Position numbers and translations under genes: made by a program. From positions 744,001 through 808,000 of the forward strand of contig NZ_SNYW01000006.1 in NCBI RefSeq assembly GCF_004363235.1: a stretch of DNA of 64,000 nt, given 5' to 3'. Shown one piece after another: positions 16,980-29,292 of this stretch. Each line of letters begins with the position of its first letter. Position 1 is the first letter of the stretch. This stretch comes from Dongia mobilis (GTDB lineage: Bacteria; Pseudomonadota; Alphaproteobacteria; Dongiales; Dongiaceae). The notes under the pieces are model-generated. The model had not been told where the DNA came from, did not search any database, and saw only the letters and a program-made list of their open reading frames with translations.

Positions 16980-19073
16980 ATGGCCGAGTTTCTCCTCGAA
17001 CTCTTTTCCGAAGAAATCCCGGCCCGCATGCAGGCGCGCGCCGCCGAGGATCTGCAGCGTCTTGTCACCGACAAGCTGAAGACTGCGGGTCTTACTTTCA
17101 CATCGGCGAGATCCTTCGTGACGCCGCGCCGCCTTGCCCTCGTCATCGACGGCCTGCCGCTGGCACAGCCCGATGTGAAGGAGGAGAAGAAGGGCCCGCG
17201 CGTCGGCTCGCCGCAACAGGCAATCGACGGCTTCCTGAAATCGGCCGGATTGGCCTCGCTCGACCAGGCCGAGAAGCGCGATACGGGCAAGGGCGAGTTC
17301 TATTTCGCCGTGATCGAGAAGAAGGGTGTGGCGACCGATGCGGTCCTCGCCGGCCTCATCGCCGCGGCGATCAACGAGCTGCCCTGGCCCAAATCCATGC
17401 GCTGGATGGGCAATACCCAGCGCTGGGTGCGGCCGCTGCACAGCATCATTGCCCTGCTCGACGGCAAGGTGGTGCCTGGCGCGTTCAATCTCGGCGGCTC
17501 AACCGTGCCTTTCGGCGACAAGACGCACGGCCATCGCTTCCTGTCGCCTGGCGCAATCACGGTCACGTCCTTTGCCGATTACCAGGCGAAGCTGAAAGCG
17601 TCCAAGGTCATCCTGGACCAGGCCGAGCGCAAGGCCAGCATCAAGGTGCAGGCCGAGAAGGCCGCGGCGGCCGAAGGCCTCAGCGTGAAGCCGGACGAAG
17701 GGCTACTCGACGAAGTGACCGGCCTTGTTGAATGGCCGGTCGTCCTCATGGGCCGGATCGACGACGAATTCATGGCCGTGCCGCATGAGGTGCTGACGAC
17801 GTCCATGCGCGTCAACCAGAAGTATTTCGCGCTGCTCGACAAGGCCGGCAATCTGGCGCCGCGCTTCCTGGTGACCGCCAATATCGAAGCCCATGACGGC
17901 GGCAAGGCGATCATCCACGGCAATGAACGCGTGCTGCGCGCGCGCCTGTCGGACGCCAAGTTCTTCTGGGACCAGGATCTGAAGGTGGGGCTCTCGTCGC
18001 GGGTACCGCTGCTCGACCCCATCACCTACCACGCCAGACTGGGCTCGGTCGGCGACAAGGGCCGGCGCATCAAGGCGCTGGCGCGCGAGATTGCGAAATA
18101 CGTGCCGGGCTGCGAGGCGGGGCTGGCCAACCAGGCAGCAGGACTTGCGAAGGCCGATCTCGTTTCCGGCATGGTTGGCGAGTTCCCGGAACTCCAGGGC
18201 ATCATGGGGCGTTACTACGCGCGCGCGGAGAAACTGCCCGATGAAGTTGCCGATGCCATCGCCGATCACTACAAGCCGCTGGGGCCGAACGATTCCTGCC
18301 CCCGGGCGCCGGTGAGCGTCGCCGTGGCACTCGCGGACAAGATCGATACGCTGACCGGCTTCTTCGCCATCGACGAGAAGCCGACCGGGTCGAAGGATCC
18401 GTACGCCCTGCGCCGTGCGGCGCTGGGCATCATCCGCCTTATCCTCGAGAACCAGCTGCGCCTGCCGCTGCGCGGGATTCTGGCCGCGGCCTATCGCGGT
18501 TATCAGGGCATTGCCGGTTTCGGCGACACCGTGCCGCGCGAGGTGCAGACTGATCTCATGGAGTTCTTCGCCGACCGCCTCAAGGTTGCGTTGAAGGAGC
18601 AGGGGGTGCGGCATGACCTCATTGCGGCAGTCTTTGCATTGGGCGACGAGGATGACCTGACGCGACTGCTGGCGCGGGTCGAGGCGCTGAAGGGGCTGAT
18701 CGACAGCGAGGATGGCGCCAATCTGCTGGCCGGCTACAAGCGTGCTGCCAATATCCTCCGCATCGAGGAAAAGAAGGACGGCATCGCCTATGGAGAGGCG
18801 CCGGACGCGGCCTGGCTGCAACAGGACGAGGAAAAGGCGCTGCATGACGCGCTGAACGCCGCCGAGGCCACCCTCGCCAAGGCGATCGGCGCCGAGGATT
18901 TCGCTTCGGCCATGGTGGCGCTGGCCGGGCTGCGCGGCCCGGTCGATGCGTTTTTCGACAAGGTCACGGTGAATGCGGACGAGAAGGAGTTGCGGGCCAA
19001 CCGCCTGCGGCTGCTGAATGCGATCCGGCTCGGTTTCAACCGGGTCGCCGATTTTTCCAGAATCGAAGGGTGA
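16980..19073 (+). CDS. glyS: Glycyl-tRNA synthetase beta subunit
   Basis: A 697-residue beta subunit, of normal length. It starts with the family-typical [18 protein letters not shown] and contains the HD-like region ([14 protein letters not shown]) and a C-terminal anticodon-binding DALR-type helical domain. It binds tRNA-Gly and works with GlyQ. It lies between glyQ and ppdK with almost no gaps, so the three are probably one transcript. Confidence 0.97.
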   Translation: MAEFLLELFSEEIPARMQARAAEDLQRLVTDKLKTAGLTFTSARSFVTPRRLALVIDGLPLAQPDVKEEKKGPRVGSPQQAIDGFLKSAGLASLDQAEKRDTGKGEFYFAVIEKKGVATDAVLAGLIAAAINELPWPKSMRWMGNTQRWVRPLHSIIALLDGKVVPGAFNLGGSTVPFGDKTHGHRFLSPGAITVTSFADYQAKLKASKVILDQAERKASIKVQAEKAAAAEGLSVKPDEGLLDEVTGLVEWPVVLMGRIDDEFMAVPHEVLTTSMRVNQKYFALLDKAGNLAPRFLVTANIEAHDGGKAIIHGNERVLRARLSDAKFFWDQDLKVGLSSRVPLLDPITYHARLGSVGDKGRRIKALAREIAKYVPGCEAGLANQAAGLAKADLVSGMVGEFPELQGIMGRYYARAEKLPDEVADAIADHYKPLGPNDSCPRAPVSVAVALADKIDTLTGFFAIDEKPTGSKDPYALRRAALGIIRLILENQLRLPLRGILAAAYRGYQGIAGFGDTVPREVQTDLMEFFADRLKVALKEQGVRHDLIAAVFALGDEDDLTRLLARVEALKGLIDSEDGANLLAGYKRAANILRIEEKKDGIAYGEAPDAAWLQQDEEKALHDALNAAEATLAKAIGAEDFASAMVALAGLRGPVDAFFDKVTVNADEKELRANRLRLLNAIRLGFNRVADFSRIEG

Positions 19074-19081
19074 GCGGGATC

Positions 19082-21765
<2,684 letters not shown>

Positions 21766-21769
<4 letters not shown>

Positions 21770-22704
21770 TCCACGCGACGCCGCTGGCGGCTCTCCGCGC
21801 CGGCGGCAAGACCGCCTTGGCGCGGGCGCTGGCGCAGCTTGAGAGCAGCCCGGACGAGGCCGCGATCACGGCGCTGCTGGATGAAGCCCATGCGTTGCCG
21901 ACGGCCCATGTGATCGGCCTGACCGGCCCCCCTGGCGTCGGCAAGTCGACCCTGGCCGGCGCCCTCATCCAGGCCTATCGCGCTGCCGGAAAGCGCATCG
22001 CGGTGATCGCCATCGACCCTTCCTCGAAGCGCTCCGGCGGAGCCCTGCTGGGCGACCGCACGCGGCTCCGCACCGATCCCGAGGATGACGGCATCTTCGT
22101 CCGCTCGATGGCGGCGCGCGATCAGCTGGGCGGCCTGGCCGAGATCACCTATGCCGCCATGGTGTTGATGCGCGCGCTCTATGACGTGGTGCTGATCGAG
22201 ACCGTGGGGGTCGGCCAGTCGGAAACGGATATCGCGCTCGCTGCCGATACCGTGCTGTTCTGCGTGCAGCCCGGCTCGGGCGATTCGCTCCAGTTCATGA
22301 AGGCCGGCATCGTCGAGATTCCGGATGTCGTTGCCGTCACCAAGGGCGATCTTGGCCGGGCGGCTATCCGGGCGCGGGCGGATGTGAAGGGGGCACTCGG
22401 CCTCGGCGCCGGCCGGCAGGAGGAAGGCGCCTGGCAGGTGCCGGTACTCATCGTCTCGGCCAATGCCGCCGAGGGTATCGACCGGCTGGTAGCGGCGATG
22501 GACGAGCATGCCGCCTGGCTGCGCGAAGCGGGACGGCTGGCGCGGAAGCGTGCAGCCCAGGCCTCGGCCTGGATCGAGGCGGCGATCCGCGAGCGCTGGG
22601 GCCGGGAAGGGCTGAAGCGCCTGGCCGGTTCGCTCGCAGATGTGACGGCCGACACGCGGCAATCGCCGTTTCGCATCTTGGCGGAACTCGCCCGCCGGCT
22701 ATAG
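21766..22704 (+). CDS. meaB: MeaB/ArgK-type G3E GTPase (methylmalonyl-CoA mutase chaperone)
   Basis: A 312-residue P-loop GTPase. Walker A GPPGVGKST is near residue 51, DPSSKRSGGALLGDRTRL is the Mg/switch region, and ETVGVGQSE is the G3-type motif shared by MeaB proteins. MeaB loads and protects B12 in methylmalonyl-CoA mutase and its relatives. GTG 21766 overlaps the ppdK stop (GTGA). No mutase gene is adjacent; cobST and prpE elsewhere in the window fit the same B12-dependent propionate route. Confidence 0.92.
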
Positions 22705-22712
22705 TGGCGGCC

Positions 22713-23321
22713 ATGCCGTCGATCTACGATCTCAAGCCCCGCTTCGTCGCCCTGCTGCGCCCGCTGGCCGCCCGCCTCGCACAAGGCGGCGTTACCGCCA
22801 ATGGCATGACGCTGGCGGCGATGGCGGATTCCATGATCGTCGGGCTGGTGCTGGCGATCTGGCCGGAGGTGACCTGGCTGTGGCTCCTCCTCCCGCTCTT
22901 CCTCTTCATCCGCATGGCGGCCAATGCAATCGACGGCATACTCGCTCGCGAATTCGGGATGAAGTCGCGCCTCGGCGCCATCCTCAACGAAGTGGGCGAT
23001 GTGGTGTCGGATGCCGCCCTCTATCTGCCCTTCGCGCTGCTGCCGGGGGTGACGCCGTTCTGGGTCATCCTCGCCGTCGTCATCGCCGTCATCGGCGAGA
23101 TGACCGGCATCCTCGGCCAGGTGGTAGGCGCCAGCCGGCGTTATGACGGGCCGATGGGCAAGAGCGACCGCGCCGCAATCTTCGGCATCCTCGGCCTTGC
23201 CATTGGCATTGGTGCCCCCATCGGCGGCTGGATCGACTGGATCATGGCGGCGATCTGCCTGCTCGGTCTGGTCACCATCCTCAACCGCGCCCGCCAGGCG
23301 CTCAAGGAAGCCGCCGGATGA
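22713..23321 (+). CDS. YnbA-like CDP-alcohol phosphatidyltransferase
   Basis: A 202-residue integral membrane protein with several hydrophobic segments and the CDP-OH-P motif: D74-G-x2-A-R-x8-G88-x3-N92-x3-D96, with a further Asp at 100. The usual pattern has Asp at position 92; the Asn is shared, from memory, with E. coli YnbA. It probably transfers a phosphatidyl group from CDP-diacylglycerol to an unknown alcohol. ATG 22713 is chosen; GTG 22704 is possible. Overlap with the next gene (ATGA) ties it to a CDP-DAG synthase. Confidence 0.85.
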   Translation: MPSIYDLKPRFVALLRPLAARLAQGGVTANGMTLAAMADSMIVGLVLAIWPEVTWLWLLLPLFLFIRMAANAIDGILAREFGMKSRLGAILNEVGDVVSDAALYLPFALLPGVTPFWVILAVVIAVIGEMTGILGQVVGASRRYDGPMGKSDRAAIFGILGLAIGIGAPIGGWIDWIMAAICLLGLVTILNRARQALKEAAG

Positions 23322-24244
23322 ACTATCTCGACATCACGCCGAATGTCGCCATCGCCGTGGCGGCGGTGATCGGCCTGCTGGCCGTGGCGACCGCCATCGC
23401 CTGGCCGCAGCGGAAGAAGAAGCAGGAATTGTGGCTGCGCACCCGCACCTGGTGGGTGATCGTGCTGCTGATCGCCGCCTCGATCGCACTCCCTTCCTGG
23501 GTGCCGGTGGCGCTTTTCGGTCTCATCAGCTTCCTCGCCTTCAAGGAATTCGTGACCCTGATCCCGACGCGCCGTGCCGATCACCGCGTCCTCTTCTGGG
23601 CCTATTTCGCGATCCCGATCCAGTATTACTGGGTCTCGGTCGGCTGGTATGGCGTCTTTATCATCTTCATTCCGGTCTACATGTTCCTGGCGCTCCCCTT
23701 GCGCATGGTGATCGCGGGCGAGACGCAGGGTTTCATCAAGGCGGCGGGGACGCTGCATTGGGGCCTGATGGTGACGGTGTTCTCGCTGAGCCATGCAGCC
23801 TATCTCCTCGCCTTGCCGCACGAGGTCAATCCGCTGGCGGGCGGTGACGGGCTGCTGCTCTATCTGCTGCTCCTCACCGAAATCAACGATGTCGGCCAGT
23901 ATTGCAGCGGCAAGCTGCTGGGCCGGCACAAGGTGGTGCCGAAGGTCAGCCCCAACAAGACCATCGAGGGCCTGCTGGGCGGTGTCGCCATCACCACCCT
24001 GGTGGCGGTCCTGGCGGCGCCCTATCTCACGCCGCTCTCCTGGCTGCAGGCGGCGACCATCGGCTGCGTGCTGGCGCTGGCGGGTTTTGCCGGCGATGTC
24101 ACCGTCTCCGCCGTGAAGCGGGACCTGAAGCTGAAGGACAGCGGCTCGCTGCTGCCGGGCCATGGCGGCGTGCTCGACCGGGTCGACAGCCTGACCTTCA
24201 CCGCGCCGCTCTTCTTCCACATGATCTATTACCTGCATTACTGA
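23318..24244 (+). CDS. YnbB-like phosphatidate cytidylyltransferase (CDP-diacylglycerol synthase)
   Basis: A 308-residue polytopic membrane enzyme making CDP-diacylglycerol from phosphatidate and CTP. The C-terminal signature is present as DSGSLLPGHGGVLDRVDSL, with SPNKTIEG earlier. It overlaps the upstream phosphatidyltransferase by four bases, so substrate supply and use are co-translated. It is probably a second copy, distinct from the housekeeping cdsA expected near the lpx/dxr genes. Confidence 0.9.
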   Translation: MNYLDITPNVAIAVAAVIGLLAVATAIAWPQRKKKQELWLRTRTWWVIVLLIAASIALPSWVPVALFGLISFLAFKEFVTLIPTRRADHRVLFWAYFAIPIQYYWVSVGWYGVFIIFIPVYMFLALPLRMVIAGETQGFIKAAGTLHWGLMVTVFSLSHAAYLLALPHEVNPLAGGDGLLLYLLLLTEINDVGQYCSGKLLGRHKVVPKVSPNKTIEGLLGGVAITTLVAVLAAPYLTPLSWLQAATIGCVLALAGFAGDVTVSAVKRDLKLKDSGSLLPGHGGVLDRVDSLTFTAPLFFHMIYYLHY

Positions 24245-24246
24245 CC

Positions 24247-24891
24247 ATGGACGGTCTGCTGCGCCGCCTTTTCGCGCTGCTGGTGCTTCGCCCCGTCGCC
24301 ATGTTGATGCTGGGTGTCACCCTGCGCGGGCGCGACAACCTGCCGAATCAAGGCCCGGCCATCGTCGTCGCCAACCACAACAGCCATCTCGACACCCTGG
24401 TGCTGCTCTCGCTGATGCCGCTTCGCCTCATCGACAAGGTGCGGCCGGTGGCGGCGGCGGATTACTTCCTGAAGAATCCGCTGCTCGCCTGGTTCAGCCT
24501 GCGCATCCTCAATATCCTGCCGCTGGAGCGCGGCAATGCCGCGCGCGGCGAGGATCCGCTGGCGGAAAGTGCCGCGGCGATCGGGCGTGGCGAGATCCTG
24601 ATCGTCTTTCCCGAAGGCTCGCGCGGCAGCGCCGAGGTAATGGGCCGCTTCAAGGGCGGCGTGGCGCGGCTCAAGGAACGCTTTCCGGAGGTGCCGGTGA
24701 TCCCGGTCTTCCTGCAGGGCGCCGGCAAGGCCCTGCCGCGCGGCGAGATCGTGCTGGTGCCGGTCGCGGTCGATGCGGTGGTCGGCGTACCTGTGGCCTG
24801 GAACGGGAACCGCGCCGGCTTCACCGCGGCGCTGGAAGACGCCGTGCGCTCGCTCGGCGCCGCGCTGCCAAAGGTGTTCGACGAGGATTAG
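24247..24891 (+). CDS. 1-acyl-sn-glycerol-3-phosphate acyltransferase-like (PlsC family)
   Basis: A 214-residue acyltransferase with NHNSHLD (the HX4D catalytic motif), FPEGSRG for glycerol-phosphate binding, and an N-terminal hydrophobic segment for membrane attachment. It starts two bases after the CDP-DAG synthase stop and completes a three-gene module: acylation to phosphatidate, CDP activation and headgroup transfer. Confidence 0.88.
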   Translation: MDGLLRRLFALLVLRPVAMLMLGVTLRGRDNLPNQGPAIVVANHNSHLDTLVLLSLMPLRLIDKVRPVAAADYFLKNPLLAWFSLRILNILPLERGNAARGEDPLAESAAAIGRGEILIVFPEGSRGSAEVMGRFKGGVARLKERFPEVPVIPVFLQGAGKALPRGEIVLVPVAVDAVVGVPVAWNGNRAGFTAALEDAVRSLGAALPKVFDED

Positions 24892-24926
24892 GGTATTGCG
24901 TGTCGGCTTTGGCGAGCTTCTCTTGT

Positions 24927-24962
24927 TGTCATGCCCCGGCTCGGCCGGGCCGGGCCATGACA
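24927..24962. repeat. Imperfect extragenic palindrome (REP-like)
   Basis: TGTCATGCCCCGGC (24927-24940) faces GCCGGGCCATGACA (24949-24962) with one mismatched pair. The GTCATG...CATGAC ends and GC-rich centre resemble the dispersed extragenic palindromes of many alphaproteobacteria. It could also serve as a transcript end between two converging genes. No second copy was seen in this window. Confidence 0.55.
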
Positions 24963-24988
24963 CAAAGCATGTCGGGACGAAAGGCATC

Positions 24989-25504
24989 CTAAGTCAGCCG
25001 CTCGATCCAGTCCCGGTGTTGCGGAAAGGACGACAGCAGCGCAGCGCGCTCCGCCAGTTCGAAATCAGCAAAATCGAATCCGGGTGCGACCGTGCAGCCG
25101 GTCAGGGCATAGGCGCTGCCACCCGCGGGGATGGCGCCGAACCAATAACCGGCAGGCACCACATGTTGCGGCACATGACCGGCTGCGAAGTCGCGGCCCA
25201 ATGTTGTCACCGACAGAGCGCCATCGGGCGCAAGAGCGACGATCAGCAAGGGATCGCCGGCATAAAAATGCCAGATCTCGTCGGCGGCGATGCGGTGCAG
25301 TTTCGACCGGTCGCCCGCCGCCAGCAGGTAATAAATGGCCGTACCGTGGGACCGGTCGCCGACGAAGCGGTCGGGCAGCGCAGCCCGCGCAATGCTTTCA
25401 CCCGCGCGATAGGTCTCGCGGTAGAAGCCACCCTCGGGATGCGGCAGCAGGCCGAGGCTGGCTACGAGCTGATCAATCTCGCCTTTGTCAGTCTCTGCGG
25501 GCAT
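24989..25504 (-). CDS. DUF985 cupin protein
   Basis: A 171-residue cupin-superfamily protein with HPEGGFYRETYR, AIYYLL, LHRIAADEIWHFYAG and a C-terminal TVAPGFDFADFELA strand typical of DUF985 (YML079w-like) proteins. The biochemical role of the family is unknown; related folds bind sugars or nucleobases. Its start overlaps the end of the upstream P1 peptidase gene by 17 bases on the same strand, so the two form an operon. Confidence 0.85.
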   Translation of the reverse strand: MPAETDKGEIDQLVASLGLLPHPEGGFYRETYRAGESIARAALPDRFVGDRSHGTAIYYLLAAGDRSKLHRIAADEIWHFYAGDPLLIVALAPDGALSVTTLGRDFAAGHVPQHVVPAGYWFGAIPAGGSAYALTGCTVAPGFDFADFELAERAALLSSFPQHRDWIERLT

Positions 25505-26561
25505 AGCGGGCGACCGCCTCCTTCACCAGATCATGCGGGATGGCATGGGCCGTGCGGCCCTTGTAGCCGGTCATGGTTTCGGCGGCGCAGAGCGCATTCC
25601 AGATCGCTTCCTCGGTGGCCTCAGCCGCCGCCTGGAAGAGGGGCGTGCATTCCTCCATGCCCAGCATCCGCACCTCCGCCATCTTCGATTTGAGGGGGAT
25701 GCGGTTGCCGGTGGAAAAGGCGAGGAAGATGTCGCCCGATCCATTGGAGCCGATGCCGCCCACCCAGGCAAGGCCGGTGGTGGCGCGGCGTGCCAGGCGC
25801 TGGCACTGGATGGGAAGCAGCGGTGCATCGGTTGCCAGGATGACGATGATCGAGCCCTGTTCGGCGGTACGCTCGGCATGGGCCGAGGGGACGATATCGT
25901 TGGTGATCTCCAGCCCCACCGGCGCATGACCGCAGCGCAGCAGATTACGCTTGCCGTAATTCGATTGCACCAGCGCGCCCACCGTCCAGCCACCGAGTTC
26001 CGCCGGCAGCTTGCGCGAGGCGGTCCCGGTGCCACCCTTGAACTCATGGGTGATCATGCCGGTGCCGCCGCCGATATTGCCCTCCGGCACGGGTCCCGCC
26101 TTGGCCGCGTCCAGCGCCTCGATCGCCATGTCCAGGGTGACCGGATAGGTCTCGGCATCCGAGAGCCAGCCATCCCAGGTCTCGGCCGCCACCGGCAGAT
26201 GCCAGGGCTGGTCGATGCCGCGCCGCGTCGCATGCTGGCAAATGGCGTCGCGCGCGATGCCGGTCGCATGGGTGTTGGTGATGGTGATAGGAGCCGCCAG
26301 CAGGCCCTGCTCGGCAAGCCAGTGGCTGCCGGTCATTTCACCATTGCCGTTGAAGGAGTGAATGCCGGCGAACATGAAATCGGTATAGATGTCGTCCGCC
26401 GGCCACAGCGCCGTGACGCCGGTGCGCACAATGTGTGGCTCGTCGCGGATCAGCGTCGAGAAGCCGACGCGAATGCCGGGAATGTCGGTGATGGCATTGA
26501 GCGGCCCCGGCGGCAATTGCCCGAGCGTGATGCCGAGATCGCGAAGACGCGCCCTTGTCAT
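25488..26561 (-). CDS. P1 family peptidase (DmpA/BapA-like aminopeptidase)
   Basis: A 357-residue Ntn-hydrolase-like peptidase that matures by self-cleavage. The probable cleavage site is Gly-Ser in QGSIIVILATDAPL near residue 237, making the Ser the new N-terminal nucleophile; GGGTGMITHEFKGG and NGSGDIFLAFSTGN are other family landmarks. Such enzymes cleave N-terminal amino acids or beta-peptides. ATG 26561 has GGGGAG five bases upstream. No signal peptide is evident, so a cytoplasmic location is expected. Confidence 0.9.
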   Translation of the reverse strand: MTRARLRDLGITLGQLPPGPLNAITDIPGIRVGFSTLIRDEPHIVRTGVTALWPADDIYTDFMFAGIHSFNGNGEMTGSHWLAEQGLLAAPITITNTHATGIARDAICQHATRRGIDQPWHLPVAAETWDGWLSDAETYPVTLDMAIEALDAAKAGPVPEGNIGGGTGMITHEFKGGTGTASRKLPAELGGWTVGALVQSNYGKRNLLRCGHAPVGLEITNDIVPSAHAERTAEQGSIIVILATDAPLLPIQCQRLARRATTGLAWVGGIGSNGSGDIFLAFSTGNRIPLKSKMAEVRMLGMEECTPLFQAAAEATEEAIWNALCAAETMTGYKGRTAHAIPHDLVKEAVARYARRD

Positions 26562-26692
26562 GATTCTCCCCTGTCAGCCAGAGCGCAGACTAGGTGAGCT
26601 ACACCTCCAGCTCAAGTCGGGGACGTCGCTTGAATCGCCGTTGCAACAAATGGTAGTGTTCGGGTGCGGATTGTAGCAGGAGAGAAATCGCT

Positions 26693-27187
26693 GTGGGGCT
26701 CATCAATGCGCTGACAGAAAACGCGTTCGGGCTTGATATAGAAGGCCGTCCGATTTATCGCCCCTTGTTTGGCCGGGAGGGGCCGCGTCTGTTGCCCTCA
26801 AATGAGACAGAACGTTTCTTGCGGCTGTCGGTGAAAAATTTCTACCGCTACATCGTCTTTGTCGTTTTTCCGATTGTCATCATCCTGGTGACCGCCACGC
26901 CTATTCTTGTTGATTCCTATGCAGATATCCTTCCTGCCGGTTTGGCGGCAGAACGAATGCATTATATCGTCAGTACTGCGGTCGGAATTGTCCTGGCTTT
27001 GCCGGCGATGCTCTGGATCAGACGGCTCGGCCGAGACTATCCGCCCATTGCCGCAGATCAAGTCGTAACGGAGGAAAACCGGACATCGCTGGGTGGGGCG
27101 TTTGTCCTGATGGCCTTGACGCTTATGGTCGGCTCGTGCGCCTTGATTGTCGTCTGCATTTTGATTGCTGACCAATTGGGCTACTGA
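26693..27187 (+). CDS. Membrane protein of unknown function
   Basis: A 164-residue protein started at GTG 26693 behind GGAGAGAA. It has an N-terminal soluble part of about 50 residues (GRPIYRPLFGREGPRLLP) and three hydrophobic segments (about 53-75, 90-110, 138-162). Its composition is less GC-rich than neighbouring genes. No family is recognised. It is divergent from the P1 peptidase gene and converges on ygfZ. Confidence 0.65.
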   Translation: MGLINALTENAFGLDIEGRPIYRPLFGREGPRLLPSNETERFLRLSVKNFYRYIVFVVFPIVIILVTATPILVDSYADILPAGLAAERMHYIVSTAVGIVLALPAMLWIRRLGRDYPPIAADQVVTEENRTSLGGAFVLMALTLMVGSCALIVVCILIADQLGY

Positions 27188-27214
27188 CGGATCCGTCCCG
27201 GCTCAGCACCGATT

Positions 27215-28123
27215 TCAGACGGGTTCCGGCAATTTCATCCAGCCCGGCACATCTGCAATGACGGATGTGCCGAAATGGCTAAGTCCGGCGCCCTTCAGGG
27301 CATCGAGATGCTCGAGGCGGATGAGCGCCAGGCCCACCGAACCGTCGACGGCGCGCACCTCGCCGGCTTCCTTGCCGCCGGAGTCGAGGATCGTGCCGGG
27401 CACAAGGGCCGGTCCCTCGAAGCGCACCGGCAGCAGGCGCTTGCGGACGAGGCCCCGGTATTTGGTGCGGGCCGTCAGTTCCTGGCCCATATAGCAGCCC
27501 TTCTGCCAGTCGATGCCGTGCATCTCGTCAAAGCCGCATTCGAGGAGGATCGACTTGTCGGGGGTGAGGTCGGTGCTGCCTTCCGGCACGCCGAGGCCGT
27601 AACGGTGTTGGCGGAAGGCGCCGGGTGCCGCCGCTTCGAAGCCGAGTTCCTGTAGCGTCTGTTGCGCACTGGCGCGCGGCAGGAAGGAGCGGGCGCCCAG
27701 GGTGGCGAGGCGCGGATCGACAAAAACGACGCCGCCCGCCAACCTTTTCGCCTGGCCGGGTTCGGCGGCGAGGCCGAGGCGGGCGAGTGTGTCTCCGCCA
27801 AAGAGATGCACGACGACGAGATCGGCGTCGAGATCGTCGAGCGTCACCTGCGAGCGTAGCTTGAACATCTTGAGGCGCTTCAGCAGATCGGCGCGGCGCC
27901 CGGCCTCGGCATCGACCAGATAACGCTCCCCATCACCCACCAGCATCAAATCGAAGGCGAACTTGCCCTGGGGCGTCAGCAGGGCGGCGAAAATGGCGCA
28001 GGAATCGCCGATTCGTGTTGTGTCGTTGCTGATGAGACCCTGCAGGAAGGTGGCACGGTCGGCGCCACCGATGCCGAGCACGGCGCGCTCTGTGCTGATC
28101 TCGAAAAAAGCCTTGTCGCTCAT
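27215..28123 (-). CDS. ygfZ: YgfZ/CAF17-like folate-binding protein
   Basis: A 302-residue GcvT-like protein with the family signature KGCYMGQE near residue 200. YgfZ uses tetrahydrofolate and supports iron-sulfur enzyme assembly or repair (for example MiaB). The N-terminal half (FLQGLISNDTTRI) and the terminal barrel segment match the family, and the length is normal. It is divergent from the phosphofructokinase gene. Confidence 0.92.
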   Translation of the reverse strand: MSDKAFFEISTERAVLGIGGADRATFLQGLISNDTTRIGDSCAIFAALLTPQGKFAFDLMLVGDGERYLVDAEAGRRADLLKRLKMFKLRSQVTLDDLDADLVVVHLFGGDTLARLGLAAEPGQAKRLAGGVVFVDPRLATLGARSFLPRASAQQTLQELGFEAAAPGAFRQHRYGLGVPEGSTDLTPDKSILLECGFDEMHGIDWQKGCYMGQELTARTKYRGLVRKRLLPVRFEGPALVPGTILDSGGKEAGEVRAVDGSVGLALIRLEHLDALKGAGLSHFGTSVIADVPGWMKLPEPV

Positions 28124-28200
28124 GTGGCTATGCGTTTCTCTGGAATGCCTGTGCTAATAGTTGGAAGCAGGATCGGAAAAGGCAAGGGAGAACTCGCGGC

Positions 28201-29292
28201 ATGAGCGTGAAGCGGATCGGCATCCTGACCAGCGGCGGCGATTGTGCCGGCTTGAATGCGGTCATCCGCGCCGTCTATGCCCATGCCAGGGGCCATTTCG
28301 GCTGGGATGTCGTCGGTATCCACAACGGCACGGCGGGATTGCTGGCGCGGCCCGTCGAGGCGACCGAGCTTGATGACCGCGTACTGGGTTCCGACATGCT
28401 GCGCCAGGGCGGCACCATCCTCGGCACCACCAACAAGGGCGACCCCTTCGCCTTTCCGATGGAAGACGGCAACAAGGTCGACCGCTCGGCCGAGGTCATC
28501 GCCGGTTATCGCGACTTGCACCTCGATGCGCTGATCGGCATCGGCGGCGACGGTTCCATGGCGATCCTGCGGCGCCTGGCGGCACTGGGCGGGATCAATC
28601 TGGTGACGGTCCCGAAGACCATCGACAATGATGTTGGCGTCACCGAGGAATCGATCGGCTTCGAGACCGCGGTGCAGACCGCGACCGAGGCGCTCGACCA
28701 TCTGCAGCCGACCGCCGCCAGCCACAGCCGCGTTATGGTGCTGGAGGTGATGGGGCGCGATGCCGGGCATATCGCGCTTTCGGCCGGCATCGCCGGCGGT
28801 GCCGATGTCATTCTTATCCCCGAAATCCCCTACCGCTTCGCGGCGATCGAGGAAAAACTCAAAGCCCTGCGCCAGCGCGGCCGCAACTTCGCCCTCATCA
28901 TCGTCGCCGAGGCCGTCAAGACCGAGGACGGGCAATCGATCACCGCCGTTCATAGCGGCGGCGGCAAGGGGGCCAGGACCTATGGCGGCATCGGGCACTA
29001 TATCGGCGAGGAGATCGCCCGGCGGAGCGGTGCCGAGACGCGGGTGACGGTGCTGGGCCATGTGCAGCGCGGCGGCACGCCGGAGCCGAAGGACCGGCTG
29101 CTGGGCTCGGCCTTCGGTGTGCATGCGGTCGATCTCATCGCCGCCGGCAAGTTTGACCGCATGGTGGCCTGGCGCGAGCGGGAAGTGATCGACGTGCCGA
29201 TCGAGGCGGCAATCGCGCATTACCAGGCGGTCGATCCCGCCGGCGCCCTGGTCAAGACCGCGCGCGGCCTGGGGATCAGCTTTGGCGATTAG
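28201..29292 (+). CDS. 6-phosphofructokinase (Gly104/Lys124 class)
   Basis: A 363-residue PfkA-family kinase. TSGGDCAGLNA at the start binds nucleotide, GGDGSM is the phosphoryl-donor motif and PKTIDNDV carries the catalytic Asp. The Gly of GGDG is typical of ATP-dependent enzymes, while the Lys of PKTID is typical of PPi-dependent ones; this combination defines the so-called group III family. The donor must be tested. It overlaps the next gene by 11 bases. Confidence 0.9.
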   Translation: MSVKRIGILTSGGDCAGLNAVIRAVYAHARGHFGWDVVGIHNGTAGLLARPVEATELDDRVLGSDMLRQGGTILGTTNKGDPFAFPMEDGNKVDRSAEVIAGYRDLHLDALIGIGGDGSMAILRRLAALGGINLVTVPKTIDNDVGVTEESIGFETAVQTATEALDHLQPTAASHSRVMVLEVMGRDAGHIALSAGIAGGADVILIPEIPYRFAAIEEKLKALRQRGRNFALIIVAEAVKTEDGQSITAVHSGGGKGARTYGGIGHYIGEEIARRSGAETRVTVLGHVQRGGTPEPKDRLLGSAFGVHAVDLIAAGKFDRMVAWREREVIDVPIEAAIAHYQAVDPAGALVKTARGLGISFGD

